A stretch of 64,000 nucleotides of DNA from Streptomyces sp. F001 (GCF_004187715.1 NZ_QZWF01000003.1:768029-832028); one strand, 5' to 3'; shown: positions 10,514 through 19,402, counted from the stretch's first letter. Notes: generated by a model from the sequence alone, not told the origin. A program made the numbers and translations.

Positions 10514-11125
10514 ATGAACACTTCTGTAGTGAACAACGCGCGGATGCTGTGGGCGGCGCTGCGCATGCTGCTCGTCCTCACCGTGGTGACCGGCGTCGTC
10601 TACCCGCTCGTCGTCACCGGCATCGGCCAGCTCGCCTTCAACGACAAGGCGAACGGGTCGATGGTGAAGGTCGACGGCAAGGAGGTCGGCTCGAGCCTGA
10701 TCGGGCAGAGCTGGAACATCGAGGGCACCGACAAGCCGGACCCGAAGTGGTTCCAGGGGCGGCCGTCCAACAGCGGCTACGACCCGTTGACCACCGGCTC
10801 CAGCCAGCTCGGCGCCGACGACCCGACCCTGGTCAAGAACATCGAGGCGGCCAAGAAGCAGGTCGCCGAGTTCAACGGCGTACCCGAGTCCGAGGTGCCC
10901 AAGGACGCGGTCACCGGCTCGGCCTCCGCGATCGACCCGGACATCTCCCCCGAGTACGCGGACATCCAGGTCAAGCGGGTCGCCGAGGCCAACGGCCTGA
11001 CCGCCGCCCAGGTCGAGAAGCTCGTGAAGGACAACACCCAGGGCCGCACGCTCGGCTTCCTCGACCAGCCGCGCGTCAACGTCCTCGAACTCAACATCGC
11101 GCTGAAGGAACTGGCCAAGAGCTGA
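10514..11125 (+). CDS. kdpC: KdpC, potassium-transporting ATPase accessory subunit
   Basis: A 203-residue protein with one N-terminal membrane helix (MLLVLTVVTGVVYPLVVTG) and an extracytoplasmic domain, as in all KdpC. It includes the conserved IGQSW and the WFQGRPS motif around residue 78. KdpC is needed for assembly and raises K+ affinity of the pump. An upstream in-frame GTG at 10505 overlaps the kdpB stop (GTGA) and is an alternative start giving three more residues. It completes the kdpFABC operon; the regulators follow after 121 bp. Confidence 0.95.
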   Translation: MNTSVVNNARMLWAALRMLLVLTVVTGVVYPLVVTGIGQLAFNDKANGSMVKVDGKEVGSSLIGQSWNIEGTDKPDPKWFQGRPSNSGYDPLTTGSSQLGADDPTLVKNIEAAKKQVAEFNGVPESEVPKDAVTGSASAIDPDISPEYADIQVKRVAEANGLTAAQVEKLVKDNTQGRTLGFLDQPRVNVLELNIALKELAKS

Positions 11126-11246
11126 TGGCCTTACGCGCAAGGACAGCGGCCGGGAGCCGACGGACCGGGAGCCCCGGACCCGTCGGCTCCCGCCGCCGTC
11201 CCGCACACCCATCCCCGTCCACCGACGACAGGAAGGCCGCACACCG

Positions 11247-11930
11247 ATGACCCGGGTGCTGGTGGTGGAGGACGATCCACAACTCGTACGAGCCCTTGTG
11301 ATCAACATGCAGGCCCGGAAGTACGGCGTCGACGCGGCGCCCGACGGCACCACGGCCCTCCGGCTCGCCGCCGCGCGCCAGCCCGACGTGGTCGTACTCG
11401 ACCTCGGTCTGCCCGACATGGACGGCGTCGACGTGATCAAGGCGCTGCGCGGCTGGACCCGCACGCCCATCCTCGTCCTGTCCGCCCGCCGCGCCTCCGA
11501 GGAGAAGGTCGCCGCCCTCGACGCCGGCGCCGACGACTACATCACCAAACCCTTCAGCATGGACGAGCTGATGGCGCGGCTGCGGGCCGCGGTCCGCCGT
11601 ACCGAGGAGGCCCCGCTCGCCCCCGAGACGACCCTGGTGAAGACGGACGACTTCACCATCGACCTGCTGGCCAAGAAGGCCGCCCGGGACGGCCGCGACA
11701 TCCGGCTCACCCCCACCGAGTGGCACCTGCTGGAGATCCTTGTCTGCAACCCGGGCCGCCTGATCACACAGAAGCAACTGCTGCAGGAGGTCTGGGGGGC
11801 CTCGTACGGCAACAAGACCAATTACCTTCGGGTGTACATGGCCCAGCTCAGGCGCAAACTCGAAACCGACCCGGCACACCCGCGCTACCTGATCACCGAG
11901 CCCGGCATGGGATACCGCTTCGAGCCCTGA
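11247..11930 (+). CDS. kdpE: KdpE-type OmpR-family response regulator
   Basis: A 227-residue two-domain regulator. The receiver has the acidic pair at residues 9-10, the phosphoacceptor Asp52 (VLDLGLPDMDG) and Lys101 (TKPFS). The C-terminal winged helix carries LTPTEWHLLEILV and ends in the GMGYRF signature of OmpR-type DNA-binding domains. In the Kdp system it is phosphorylated by KdpD and activates kdpFABC. It lies directly downstream of kdpC and 71 bp before kdpD. The tandem 11-nt repeats near potassium genes in this window are the obvious candidate targets. Confidence 0.93.
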   Translation: MTRVLVVEDDPQLVRALVINMQARKYGVDAAPDGTTALRLAAARQPDVVVLDLGLPDMDGVDVIKALRGWTRTPILVLSARRASEEKVAALDAGADDYITKPFSMDELMARLRAAVRRTEEAPLAPETTLVKTDDFTIDLLAKKAARDGRDIRLTPTEWHLLEILVCNPGRLITQKQLLQEVWGASYGNKTNYLRVYMAQLRRKLETDPAHPRYLITEPGMGYRFEP

Positions 11931-12001
11931 CGGTTCCCCGGGCCTCCACCCATCGCCCATCGCCCACGCCGACCGCCGGCAACGAACGCAGAGACGAGAC
12001 C

Positions 12002-14557
12002 ATGGGACGCGGCAAACTTCGGATCTACCTCGGCGCGGCACCGGGCGTCGGCAAGACCTACGCGATGCTGTCCGAGGCACACCGCCGCATCGAGCGCGGC
12101 ACCGACTGCGTGGTCGCGTTCGTGGAGCACCACCACCGGCCGCGCACCGAGGTGATGCTGCACGGCCTCGAACAGATCCCGCGCAAGGATCTGGAGTACC
12201 GCGGCAGCGTCTTCACGGAAATGGACGTCGACGCCGTCCTCGCCCGCCGCCCCCAGGTCGCACTGGTCGACGAACTCGCCCACACCAACATCCCCGGCTC
12301 CCGTAACACCAAGCGCTGGCAGGACGTGCAGGAGCTGCTGGAGGCCGGGATCGACGTGATCTCGACCGTGAACATCCAGCACCTGGAGTCGCTGGGCGAC
12401 GTCGTGGAGTCGATCACCGGCATACGCCAGCAGGAGACCGTCCCCGACGAGGTGGTGCGCCGCGCCGACCAGGTCGAGCTGGTCGACATGTCACCGCAGG
12501 CGCTGCGGCGCCGCATGGCGCACGGCAACATCTACAAGCCGGACAAGGTCGACGCGGCGCTGTCGAACTACTTCCGTCCCGGCAACCTCACCGCCCTGCG
12601 CGAACTGGCTCTGCTCTGGGTGGCCGACCGGGTCGACGAGTACCTGAACCAGTACCGGGGCGAGCACCAGGTGTCGAAGATCTGGGGCTCGCGCGAGCGG
12701 ATCGTGGTCGGCCTGACCGGCGGCCCGGAGGGGCGGACCTTGATCCGCCGGGCGGCCCGGCTGGCGGAGAAGGGCGCCGGCGGCGAGGTCCTGGCCGTCT
12801 ACATAGCCCGCAGCGACGGCCTGACCTCCGCCTCCCCGAAGGAACTGGCCGTCCAGCGGACGCTGGTCGAGGATCTCGGCGGCACCTTCCACCACGTGGT
12901 CGGCGACGACATACCGGTGGCACTGCTGGACTTCGCGCGCGGCGTGAACGCCACCCAGATCGTCCTCGGCGTCTCGCGGCGCAAGAGCTGGCAGTACGTC
13001 TTCGGGCCCGGCGTCGGCGCCACGGTCGCCAGGGAGTCGGGCCCCGACCTCGACGTCCACCTGATCACCCATGACGAGGCGGGCAAGGGACGCGGACTGC
13101 CCGTGGCCCGGGGAGCACGCCTCGGCCGCTCCCGCATCATCTCGGGCTGGCTGATGGGCGTGGCCGGCCCGGTACTGCTGACGCTGCTGCTCACCAACAT
13201 CAGCACGGACCTCGGCCTCGCCAACGACATGCTGCTGTTCCTGACCCTCACTGTGGCGGCAGCCCTGCTCGGCGGGCTCTACCCGGCACTCGCCTCGGCG
13301 GCCTTCGGATCCGCGCTCCTCAATTGGTACTTCACCCCGCCCGTTCACACCTGGACGATCGCCGACCCGAAGAACATCGTCGCCATCGCGGTCTTCTTCG
13401 CCGTGGCCGTATCGGTCGCCTCCGTCGTGGACCTCGCCGCCCGCCGCACCCACCAGGCGGCCCGGCTGCGCGCCGAGTCGGAGATCCTGTCCTTCCTCGC
13501 GGGCAACGTGCTGCGCGGCGAGACCGGCCTGGAGGAACTGCTGGAACGGGTCCGCGAGACCTTCGGGATGGAATCCGTGGCGCTGCTGGAGCGGGAGAGC
13601 GACGTCGACCCCTGGACCTGCGCCGGCCGGGCCGGTACCGGGCGGCCGGTGGAGCGACCGGAGGACGGGGATGTGGACATGCCGGTCGGCGACCACATGG
13701 CGCTCGCCATGACCGGCCGCGTCCTGCCCGCCGAGGACCGCAGGGTTCTGGCAGCCTTCGCCGCCCAGGCAGCCGTCGTCCTGGACCGCCAGCGCCTGCA
13801 GTCCGAAGCCGACCAGGCCAAGGAACTGGCCGAGGGCAACCGCATCCGAACCGCCCTGCTCGCCGCGGTCAGCCACGACCTGCGCACGCCCCTGGCCGGC
13901 ATCAAGGCGTCCGTGTCGTCCCTGCGTTCGGACGACGTCGAATGGTCGGAGGAGGACCAGGCCGAGCTGCTCGCCGCGATCGAGGAGGGCGCCGACCGCC
14001 TCGACCACCTCGTGGGCAACCTCCTCGACATGTCCCGCCTGCAGACCGGCACGGTCGCCCCGCTCATCCGTGAGGTCGACGTCGACGAGGTGGTCCCCAT
14101 GGCACTCGTCGGCATCCCCGACCCCGAGGCGGCCGTCGTCCTGGACATCCCGGAAACCCTGCCGATGGTCGCCGTCGACAAGGGCCTGCTGGAGCGCTCC
14201 GTCGCCAACGTCGTCGAGAACGCGGTGAAGTACAGCCCCGACGGCGAGCCGGTCGTGGTGAAGGCCAGCGCCCACGCCGGCCGGGTCGAAGTGCGCATCG
14301 TCGACCGCGGACCCGGCGTCCCGGACGACGGCAAGACCCGCATCTTCGAACCCTTCCAGCGCTACGGTGACGCACCCCGCGGCGACGGAGTCGGTCTCGG
14401 ACTGGCGGTCGCGCGCGGCTTCGCCGAGGCGATGGGCGGCACCCTCACCGCCGAGGACACTCCCGGCGGCGGCCTCACCATGGTTCTCACCCTCCCGGTG
14501 GCCCCCAGCCACGCGCCCGCGCCGACGGCCGACCTGTCGACGACGACCACGACATAG
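12002..14557 (+). CDS. kdpD: KdpD sensor histidine kinase
   Basis: An 851-residue kinase with the full KdpD layout. The N-terminal KdpD domain has Walker A GAAPGVGKT at residues 11-19, a Usp-like domain lies near 235-365, and a four-helix DUF4118 membrane module lies near 380-485. A GAF-type region follows, then the HisKA box SHDLRTPL with His625, and an HATPase domain with N-box ENAVKY and GLGLAVARGF. KdpD senses K+ limitation and phosphorylates KdpE. The C-terminus is a short Ala/Pro/Thr tail. The start at ATG 12002 lacks a strong ribosome site but places the Walker motif at the usual distance. Confidence 0.95.
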   Translation: MGRGKLRIYLGAAPGVGKTYAMLSEAHRRIERGTDCVVAFVEHHHRPRTEVMLHGLEQIPRKDLEYRGSVFTEMDVDAVLARRPQVALVDELAHTNIPGSRNTKRWQDVQELLEAGIDVISTVNIQHLESLGDVVESITGIRQQETVPDEVVRRADQVELVDMSPQALRRRMAHGNIYKPDKVDAALSNYFRPGNLTALRELALLWVADRVDEYLNQYRGEHQVSKIWGSRERIVVGLTGGPEGRTLIRRAARLAEKGAGGEVLAVYIARSDGLTSASPKELAVQRTLVEDLGGTFHHVVGDDIPVALLDFARGVNATQIVLGVSRRKSWQYVFGPGVGATVARESGPDLDVHLITHDEAGKGRGLPVARGARLGRSRIISGWLMGVAGPVLLTLLLTNISTDLGLANDMLLFLTLTVAAALLGGLYPALASAAFGSALLNWYFTPPVHTWTIADPKNIVAIAVFFAVAVSVASVVDLAARRTHQAARLRAESEILSFLAGNVLRGETGLEELLERVRETFGMESVALLERESDVDPWTCAGRAGTGRPVERPEDGDVDMPVGDHMALAMTGRVLPAEDRRVLAAFAAQAAVVLDRQRLQSEADQAKELAEGNRIRTALLAAVSHDLRTPLAGIKASVSSLRSDDVEWSEEDQAELLAAIEEGADRLDHLVGNLLDMSRLQTGTVAPLIREVDVDEVVPMALVGIPDPEAAVVLDIPETLPMVAVDKGLLERSVANVVENAVKYSPDGEPVVVKASAHAGRVEVRIVDRGPGVPDDGKTRIFEPFQRYGDAPRGDGVGLGLAVARGFAEAMGGTLTAEDTPGGGLTMVLTLPVAPSHAPAPTADLSTTTTT

Positions 14558-14840
14558 CACTGCGGTCGGTCTGCCAAGTACGGTCTCGTCGTCATGCTCG
14601 CCACGGTCGCCGTCAGCGCGCTGTACCTGTGGCTGCGCTACTTCGTCCTCGCCTGAGGCGGAGTTCTCCGACGCCATCCGGCATCAGGAATACATCAAGA
14701 CGGCGCAACGGATGTGGCCGAGCGAGGGCGGCAGCGGGATTCTGGCGCTGTCGACCATCGGTCACAGTGCCGGTCGACCCAGTACGAGTGGTCTCCTGGG
14801 CAAGGGGCCGCTCGCTCACCGCTCCTGTGAGGTGTGGACC
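14558..14840. other. Gap after kdpD with a possible membrane-protein remnant
   Basis: In the same frame as kdpD, directly after its TAG, the sequence reads KYGLVVMLATVAVSALYLW (about 14577-14635) and ends RYFVLA plus stop at 14655. This is a convincing membrane helix with no good start, so it may be the C-terminus of a deleted transporter. The remainder to 14840 shows no coding character and must hold the promoter of the next gene. Confidence 0.35.
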
Positions 14841-15590
14841 ATGCCGAACGCGCCACGTGACCGGATCGCCCTGACGTCGGCCCTGCTCGCCCCGCTGCTG
14901 GTGGCACTCGCCCTGGTGCCCATCCGCCCGCACGTGTCGTCGGCGAACCTGGCGCTCATCCTGGTCGTGGTCGTCGTGGCGGTCGCCGCCCTGGGCAGCC
15001 GCCTCGCCGGCGTGCTGGCCGCGCTGTCGGCGGCGGCGTGGTTCGACTTCTTTCTCACCCGCCCGTACCAGCGCTTCACCATCTCCGACGGAGACGACAT
15101 CGTCACCACGATCCTGCTGCTCGCGGTGGGCGTGGCGGTCTCCCAACTCGCCGCACACGCCCGCACACTGAAGCTGGTCACCGTCACCGACGCGGCACAC
15201 CTGGCACGCATCCACGAAACCGCCTGTCTGGTCCAGGCCGGAGCCTCTCCCTACGACGTGGTGGACCAGGTACGCCAACAGCTCGTCGAGATCCTGGGCC
15301 TACGCGGCTGCCGCTTCGAGCACGGCACCCTGCTCGGCCGGCACCCCCGCCTGGAACAGGACGGCTCCCTGATCGTCGGCCGGGCCCACTGGGACCTGGA
15401 CAAGGACGGCTGGCCCGGCGAGGAGATCGAGCTGCGCGCCTCGGTGGGCGGCCGTTACCTCGGCCGCTTCATGCTGCAACCGGAGCCCGGCGCCGTGGTG
15501 CCGCCCTTGCAGACGCGGCTGGTCGCCGTGAGCCTGGCCGACCACGTCGGGGCGGCGCTGGACACCGCGGGGCCGGTTCTCGACCGCTGA
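14841..15590 (+). CDS. DUF4118-domain membrane protein with GAF-like region, no kinase
   Basis: A 249-residue protein. The N-terminal ~110 residues form the four-helix DUF4118 module otherwise found in KdpD, including WFDFFLTRPYQRFTI, which mirrors WYFTPPVHTWTI in the KdpD of this window. The rest resembles a GAF-type sensory domain starting around HETACLVQAGA. No histidine-kinase or ATPase domain follows; the frame ends normally at TGA. It looks like a stand-alone sensory half of KdpD. It could interact with KdpD as a partner or report a signal to an unlinked protein. The next gene, a CBS-domain protein, converges on it. Confidence 0.75.
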   Translation: MPNAPRDRIALTSALLAPLLVALALVPIRPHVSSANLALILVVVVVAVAALGSRLAGVLAALSAAAWFDFFLTRPYQRFTISDGDDIVTTILLLAVGVAVSQLAAHARTLKLVTVTDAAHLARIHETACLVQAGASPYDVVDQVRQQLVEILGLRGCRFEHGTLLGRHPRLEQDGSLIVGRAHWDLDKDGWPGEEIELRASVGGRYLGRFMLQPEPGAVVPPLQTRLVAVSLADHVGAALDTAGPVLDR

Positions 15591-15599
15591 CCGAGTGGG

Positions 15600-16085
15600 T
15601 CAGGCACCCGGCTTGCCGCTCAACGCGCCGGTCTTCCCCAGGAGTTCATGCAGCAGGTGGGAGGCCGTGATGACCCCGAGCAGATGTGTGCCGGCCTTGT
15701 CCTTCTTGGCGACCGCGACCAGGGGACTGCGCACCTGCGCCATCAGGGCGGCGACCTCCAGTGCGGTGTCGTCCGGGTCGGCGATCGGTGGCGCAGCCAC
15801 GGTGCCGGGCAGGCACTCGCCGACGGTGCGGCCTGCCAGCGCCTGGCACAGCCGGTCGGCGTGCTGCTCGTCGACCACGGCGGCGAGCGTGGGGTCCTCG
15901 ACGACATAGGCGGGGACCAGCACCTTGATCATCTGTGAGGCGGGCAGGATGGCCTTCGGCTCACCGCGCTCATCGAGGACGAGCAGCCCGGGCAGCTTGT
16001 GCTCGGCCATCAGCCGGGCCGCGTCCAGGGCAGCGCTGTCGACGCTCACCGACTCGTATTCCACCGCCAGATCACGTGCGCGCAC
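15600..16085 (-). CDS. CBS-domain pair protein
   Basis: A 161-residue protein with two CBS motifs. The first covers roughly residues 1-70 (HKLPGLLVLDERGEPKAIL) and the second the C-terminal half (RSPLVAVAKKDKAGTHLLGV). CBS pairs bind adenine nucleotides, including c-di-AMP or ATP, and regulate transporters or enzymes. I prefer GTG 16085 because GAGGAG lies 6 bp upstream; the open frame extends to an ATG at 16157 without a ribosome site. It converges with the DUF4118 gene. Placement at the edge of the potassium island is suggestive but does not prove a role there. Confidence 0.8.
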   Translation of the reverse strand: MRARDLAVEYESVSVDSAALDAARLMAEHKLPGLLVLDERGEPKAILPASQMIKVLVPAYVVEDPTLAAVVDEQHADRLCQALAGRTVGECLPGTVAAPPIADPDDTALEVAALMAQVRSPLVAVAKKDKAGTHLLGVITASHLLHELLGKTGALSGKPGA

Positions 16086-16177
16086 GGTCGGCTCCTCATC
16101 TGCTGATACGTCCCTGGGCTCAGCGTCGTACGGCTCCTGCCCCGCGCGCCAGGTCATCGAACGGAAACATACGCAAC

Positions 16178-16400
16178 CTATGCGGCATCCCCGGGCGACG
16201 CGGCCAGAGCCCGCCCCACGAGCGCGACGATCTCATCGGGCGCCTCGTCCAACAGCAGGTGACCGGAACCGTCGAGAACGTGCAGCCGGGTGCCCAGGAG
16301 CCGCTGCGCCGCGGCGGCAGGAAGACGTCATGCCGCCCGGTGGCCACCAGGCACGGCCCAGTCCGTCGCTCGGCCGGCAGCGCCGAGCGAGTGCCCCGAC
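16178..16400 (-). pseudogene. Remnant of an alpha/beta hydrolase (frameshifted)
   Basis: The minus strand encodes the C-terminal end of an alpha/beta hydrolase in two frames. VATGRHDVFLPP (about 16345-16310) carries the late-acid region, and after a shift near 16325 the other frame reads RLHVLDGSGHLLLDEAP (about 16290-16240), with the catalytic-His region, to a TAG at 16178. Nothing upstream restores an N-terminus, so this is a decayed gene rather than a single sequencing error. Confidence 0.6.
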
Positions 16401-16596
16401 GACCAGAGCCTTGCCCGGCTGTCCTGTCGCATCGACGACCTGCCAACGCGGACCCGATCCGTGCCCTCGCCTCCAAGGTCGGCCCCGCCTGATCCGCAGG
16501 TCGGCAGGAGCCCTGCCGACAGCCACGCGAACTGCCGCTTTGCGTATGCGACTTCACCACCCCGACGCCCGCAAGTGGCGCAGGTCACAGAAAATG

Positions 16597-16615
16597 CGTC
16601 TCGCAATGCGAGACG
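16597..16615. promoter_or_regulatory. 19-bp perfect inverted repeat, operator-like
   Basis: CGTCTCGC and GCGAGACG flank AAT. It is an isolated perfect palindrome in the decayed region between the hydrolase remnant and tRNA-Gly, with the look of an IclR- or TetR-type operator. No intact gene follows, so it may be a relic. Confidence 0.35.
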
Positions 16616-16728
16616 ATTGACTGACGCGCCATCAGGAAGCGCCCTCCGGCACCCCTCCGGTGGGCACATTCGCGCGACTTAGGGCACGCGGAGGGCACGC
16701 CACCCCCAAATTGGCCTAGACAACAAAC

Positions 16729-16755
16729 AAACCCCAGGCCGCTGACCTGGGGTTT
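16729..16755 (-). terminator. Terminator of tRNA-Gly
   Basis: AAACCCCAGG and CCTGGGGTTT are separated by 7 bases, just downstream of the tRNA on its strand. Perfect 10-bp stem. Confidence 0.75.
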
Positions 16756-16763
16756 CATCATGA

Positions 16764-16834
16764 AGCGGGTGACGAGAATCGAACTCGCGCTCTCAGCTTG
16801 GGAAGCTGATGTTCTACCATTAAACTACACCCGC
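16764..16834 (-). tRNA. tRNA-Gly (anticodon TCC)
   Basis: On the minus strand a 71-nt cloverleaf starts GCGGGTGTAG, has a short D-arm (AATGGTAGAAC), an anticodon stem around CTTCCCAAG with anticodon TCC, and a T-arm with GTTCGATTC. It pairs back with CACCCGC plus discriminator T; CCA is not encoded. It reads GGA/GGG glycine codons. The adjacent region is decayed, in keeping with tRNA 3' ends being favoured integration sites. Confidence 0.93.
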
Positions 16835-17106
16835 GTAAGACGACGACCGTGTCGGCGTCGGAATGCTCGCCCACTGTACCTCATCGCTGGCCCCCGGTGC
16901 TCAAACCGTGGGGCCTGTGGCTTGTTCCGGGGGAGGGATGTGGCTGCGGGGGAACGGAGTTGGGGCGTACGGTGGGGGAGTGGGAGAGGGGTTGGGCGGG
17001 TCCGGAGTGCCGCCTGGAGGGGCATCCCTTTCGTCCCGTAATGTGGCCTTTCTCGTCAGGGCATCAAGCCAGACGCGGCTCTTTGGGGAAGGGACTTCAG
17101 GACTTG

Positions 17107-17265
17107 ATGGAGCGCACCGTCGTCCGTTGTGCCGATGGGCACGTGTTCACCACCGCTTCACTCCCGATGCAGCAGGCCGAGCGCCTCGGCCCGCGGCGGC
17201 TCGTCCGCTGTCCGCGATGTGCGCGGTTGCGCAGTGTCGTGCCGGTGAGCTTCGAGAAGCAGTAG
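17107..17265 (+). CDS. Small zinc-ribbon-like protein, hypothetical
   Basis: A 52-residue basic protein starting at ATG 17107 with a weak AGGAC ribosome site. VVRCADGHVF and RLVRCPRCARL give three Cys and one His (C-x3-H ... C-x2-C), which could form a small zinc ribbon. It lies 76 bp before dcd. The function is not known to me; the composition and the Cys pattern make it likely a real gene rather than a shadow. Confidence 0.6.
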   Translation: MERTVVRCADGHVFTTASLPMQQAERLGPRRLVRCPRCARLRSVVPVSFEKQ

Positions 17266-17341
17266 CGGTATCCGATCAGCAGTGGGCGCGCGGAGTCGTC
17301 ACGATTGTCGTGGCTCCGCGCGCCTTGCGTATCCTCGGGAC

Positions 17342-17917
17342 GTGCTTCTCTCAGACAAGGACATCCGGGCCGAGATCGACGCCGGGCGGGTGCGGATCGA
17401 TCCCTATGACGAATCCATGGTGCAGCCGTCGAGCGTCGATGTGCGGCTGGACCGGTACTTCCGGGTGTTCGAGAATCACCGGTACCCCCACATCGACCCC
17501 TCCGTCGAGCAGGCCGATCTGACGCGGCTCGTGGAGCCGGAGGGGGACGAGCCGTTCATTCTCCATCCCGGGGAGTTCGTACTCGCCTCGACGTTCGAGG
17601 TGATCACGCTGCCTGATGATCTTGCCTCCCGGCTGGAGGGGAAGAGCTCGCTCGGGCGGCTCGGGCTCGTGACGCACTCCACCGCCGGTTTCATCGATCC
17701 GGGGTTCTCCGGGCATGTGACGCTGGAACTGTCCAATCTCGCGACGCTGCCCATCAAGCTGTGGCCGGGCATGAAGATCGGGCAGCTGTGCCTGTTCCGG
17801 CTCAGCTCGCCGGCCGAGTTCCCGTACGGGAGTGAGCGGTACGGGTCGCGGTATCAGGGGCAGCGGGGGCCCACTGCCTCGCGGTCCTTCGTCAATTTCC
17901 ATCGGACGCAGGTGTGA
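17342..17917 (+). CDS. dcd: dCTP deaminase
   Basis: A 191-residue protein, the normal Dcd length. It starts at GTG 17342 giving MLLSDKDI, the conserved family start. The trimer-forming catalytic segment GKSSLGRLGL is followed by HSTAGFIDPGFSGHVTLELS, which contains the active-site Glu and the substrate loop. The enzyme deaminates dCTP to dUTP in the cytosol for dTMP synthesis; actinobacterial members may also hydrolyse dUTP, which I cannot decide here. A phosphoribosyltransferase gene follows after 7 bp, probably in the same operon. Confidence 0.95.
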   Translation: MLLSDKDIRAEIDAGRVRIDPYDESMVQPSSVDVRLDRYFRVFENHRYPHIDPSVEQADLTRLVEPEGDEPFILHPGEFVLASTFEVITLPDDLASRLEGKSSLGRLGLVTHSTAGFIDPGFSGHVTLELSNLATLPIKLWPGMKIGQLCLFRLSSPAEFPYGSERYGSRYQGQRGPTASRSFVNFHRTQV

Positions 17918-17924
17918 GCCCGGC

Positions 17925-18428
17925 ATGAGCGGCGTGGACGTACGAGAGAACCTCAGCTACGAGCAGTTCGGGGTTGCCGTGCGCGAGCTTGCGCAGGCCA
18001 TCGCCGATGACGGGTACGAGCCCGACGTGGTGCTGTCGATCGCGCGGGGTGGCGTGTTCGTCGCCGGCGGGCTCGCCTACGCCCTCGACTGCAAGAACAT
18101 TCACCTCGTGAACGTCGAGTTCTACACGGGGGTGGGGACCACGCTCGAGATGCCCGTCATGCTCGCGCCCGTTCCCAACGTCGTCGACTTCTCCGACAAG
18201 AAGGTCCTCATCGCCGACGATGTCGCCGACACCGGCAAGACGCTCAAGCTGGTGCGGGACTTCTGTCTCGACGCGGTCGCCGAGGTGCGGTCCGCCGTCA
18301 TCTATGAGAAGTCCCACTCGCTGGTGCAGTGCGAGTACGTGTGGAAGCGGACCGACGAGTGGATCAACTTCCCGTGGTCCGTTCAGCAGCCCGTGGTGAA
18401 GCGGATGGGGCAGGTGCTGGACTCCTGA
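17925..18428 (+). CDS. Phosphoribosyltransferase (purine-type)
   Basis: A 167-residue type I phosphoribosyltransferase. The PRPP-binding signature VLIADDVADTGKT lies at about residues 94-106, and an N-terminal SIARGGV motif near 38 matches xanthine/guanine-type enzymes. These transfer ribose-5-phosphate from PRPP to a nucleobase in salvage. Linkage to dcd by 7 bp suggests a nucleotide-metabolism operon. The exact base is not evident. It ends before a very strong terminator hairpin. Confidence 0.85.
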   Translation: MSGVDVRENLSYEQFGVAVRELAQAIADDGYEPDVVLSIARGGVFVAGGLAYALDCKNIHLVNVEFYTGVGTTLEMPVMLAPVPNVVDFSDKKVLIADDVADTGKTLKLVRDFCLDAVAEVRSAVIYEKSHSLVQCEYVWKRTDEWINFPWSVQQPVVKRMGQVLDS

Positions 18429-18439
18429 TCAGGGACCTC

Positions 18440-18482
18440 ACATGACAGGGCCCCCGGCTGCGCGCCGGGGGCCCTGTCATGT
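18440..18482. terminator. Bidirectional terminator
   Basis: A perfect 19-bp inverted repeat with a 5-base loop (arm begins ACATGACAGGGCC) lies between convergent genes and can stop transcription from both sides. Confidence 0.9.
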
Positions 18483-18493
18483 CGTGCCGACCC

Positions 18494-19402
18494 TCAGAAA
18501 GTGCCCAGCTTCACGATCGACAGCAGTGCGATCAGCTGGATCGCGGACGCGCCCAGGGCCTTCGGCCACGGCAGGTCGTGGGAGCGGCTGACCATGAGGG
18601 TGAGAAGGGCGCCGCCGGCGACCCAGGTGGCCCAGCCCAGGATCTGGACGAAGGGGGCGTCGCCGCCCAGGAACATCGCGACGACCAGGCGGGGGGCGTC
18701 CGAGAGGGACATGATGAGCATGGAGAGGCCGACCGTCGGCTGCCAGGCGCCGTCGCCGCCGAGCTGGCGGGCCAGGGTGTGCGTGACCACGCCCAGGACG
18801 AAGGCGCTGAGCACCATCGCCACGGCCGTCGTCAGGACGATCGGTATCGCAGTGGAGAGTGTGGCGTTGATCACTTCCTCGCGGGCGCCGTCGAAGCCGA
18901 AGACCGCGAGCAGGCCGTAGAGGAAGGTCACGACGAGGGCGGGAACCCACATCGTGTAGTCGCGCATCCGGAGGAAGGTCTGGTTGGGGGCGAGGACGAT
19001 GCCCCTCAGCAGGTCCTTCCAGTGCAGACGCGGGCCGATGGGGGCGGCCGGGGCCGAGCCGGCGCGGTAGGTGTCGCCCTGGTTGTAGGGGTCCTCGCCG
19101 ATGGAGAACGCCTGGGTGTGGCCGGGGTTGTTGGCGGCGTACGGGTCCGGGGCGCCGTGCCGGTGGCCGTCGTCGCCGAAGTACTCCGGTTCGCCGCCGC
19201 CCTGAGGGCCGTAGCCGCCGTTCGACTGCGGCCACTGGCCGCCGCCGTAGCTCTGCTGCCCCGGGTGGGGGTGCCGCTGCGGCGCCGGGGGATAGCCGTA
19301 CGACGGTCCCTGCGGCGCCTGCTGTCCGTACGGGGGGTGTTGCGGTCGCGTGTGCGGGGCGCGGTTGTCCCGGCCGCCGCGTCCGATCCTGAATCCAGCC
19401 AC
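18494..19402 (-). CDS. Yip1-family membrane protein with Gly/Pro/Gln-rich N-terminus
   Basis: A 302-residue protein from GTG 19402 (an ATG 27 codons upstream at 19483 is possible; its extra residues look non-conserved). The first ~110 residues are low-complexity, rich in Pro, Gly, Gln and Tyr. The C-terminal ~190 residues have five hydrophobic segments and the LLRGIVLAPNQTF plus DYTMWVPALV motifs of Yip1-domain proteins. The function in bacteria is unknown; a role in membrane organisation is possible. It is transcribed alone, ending at the shared terminator. Confidence 0.8.
   Translation of the reverse strand: MAGFRIGRGGRDNRAPHTRPQHPPYGQQAPQGPSYGYPPAPQRHPHPGQQSYGGGQWPQSNGGYGPQGGGEPEYFGDDGHRHGAPDPYAANNPGHTQAFSIGEDPYNQGDTYRAGSAPAAPIGPRLHWKDLLRGIVLAPNQTFLRMRDYTMWVPALVVTFLYGLLAVFGFDGAREEVINATLSTAIPIVLTTAVAMVLSAFVLGVVTHTLARQLGGDGAWQPTVGLSMLIMSLSDAPRLVVAMFLGGDAPFVQILGWATWVAGGALLTLMVSRSHDLPWPKALGASAIQLIALLSIVKLGTF

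Noticed and set aside
16764..17106. Integrase or attachment-site pair at tRNA-Gly
   Set aside because: No integrase motif and no direct repeat of the tRNA 3' end was found.
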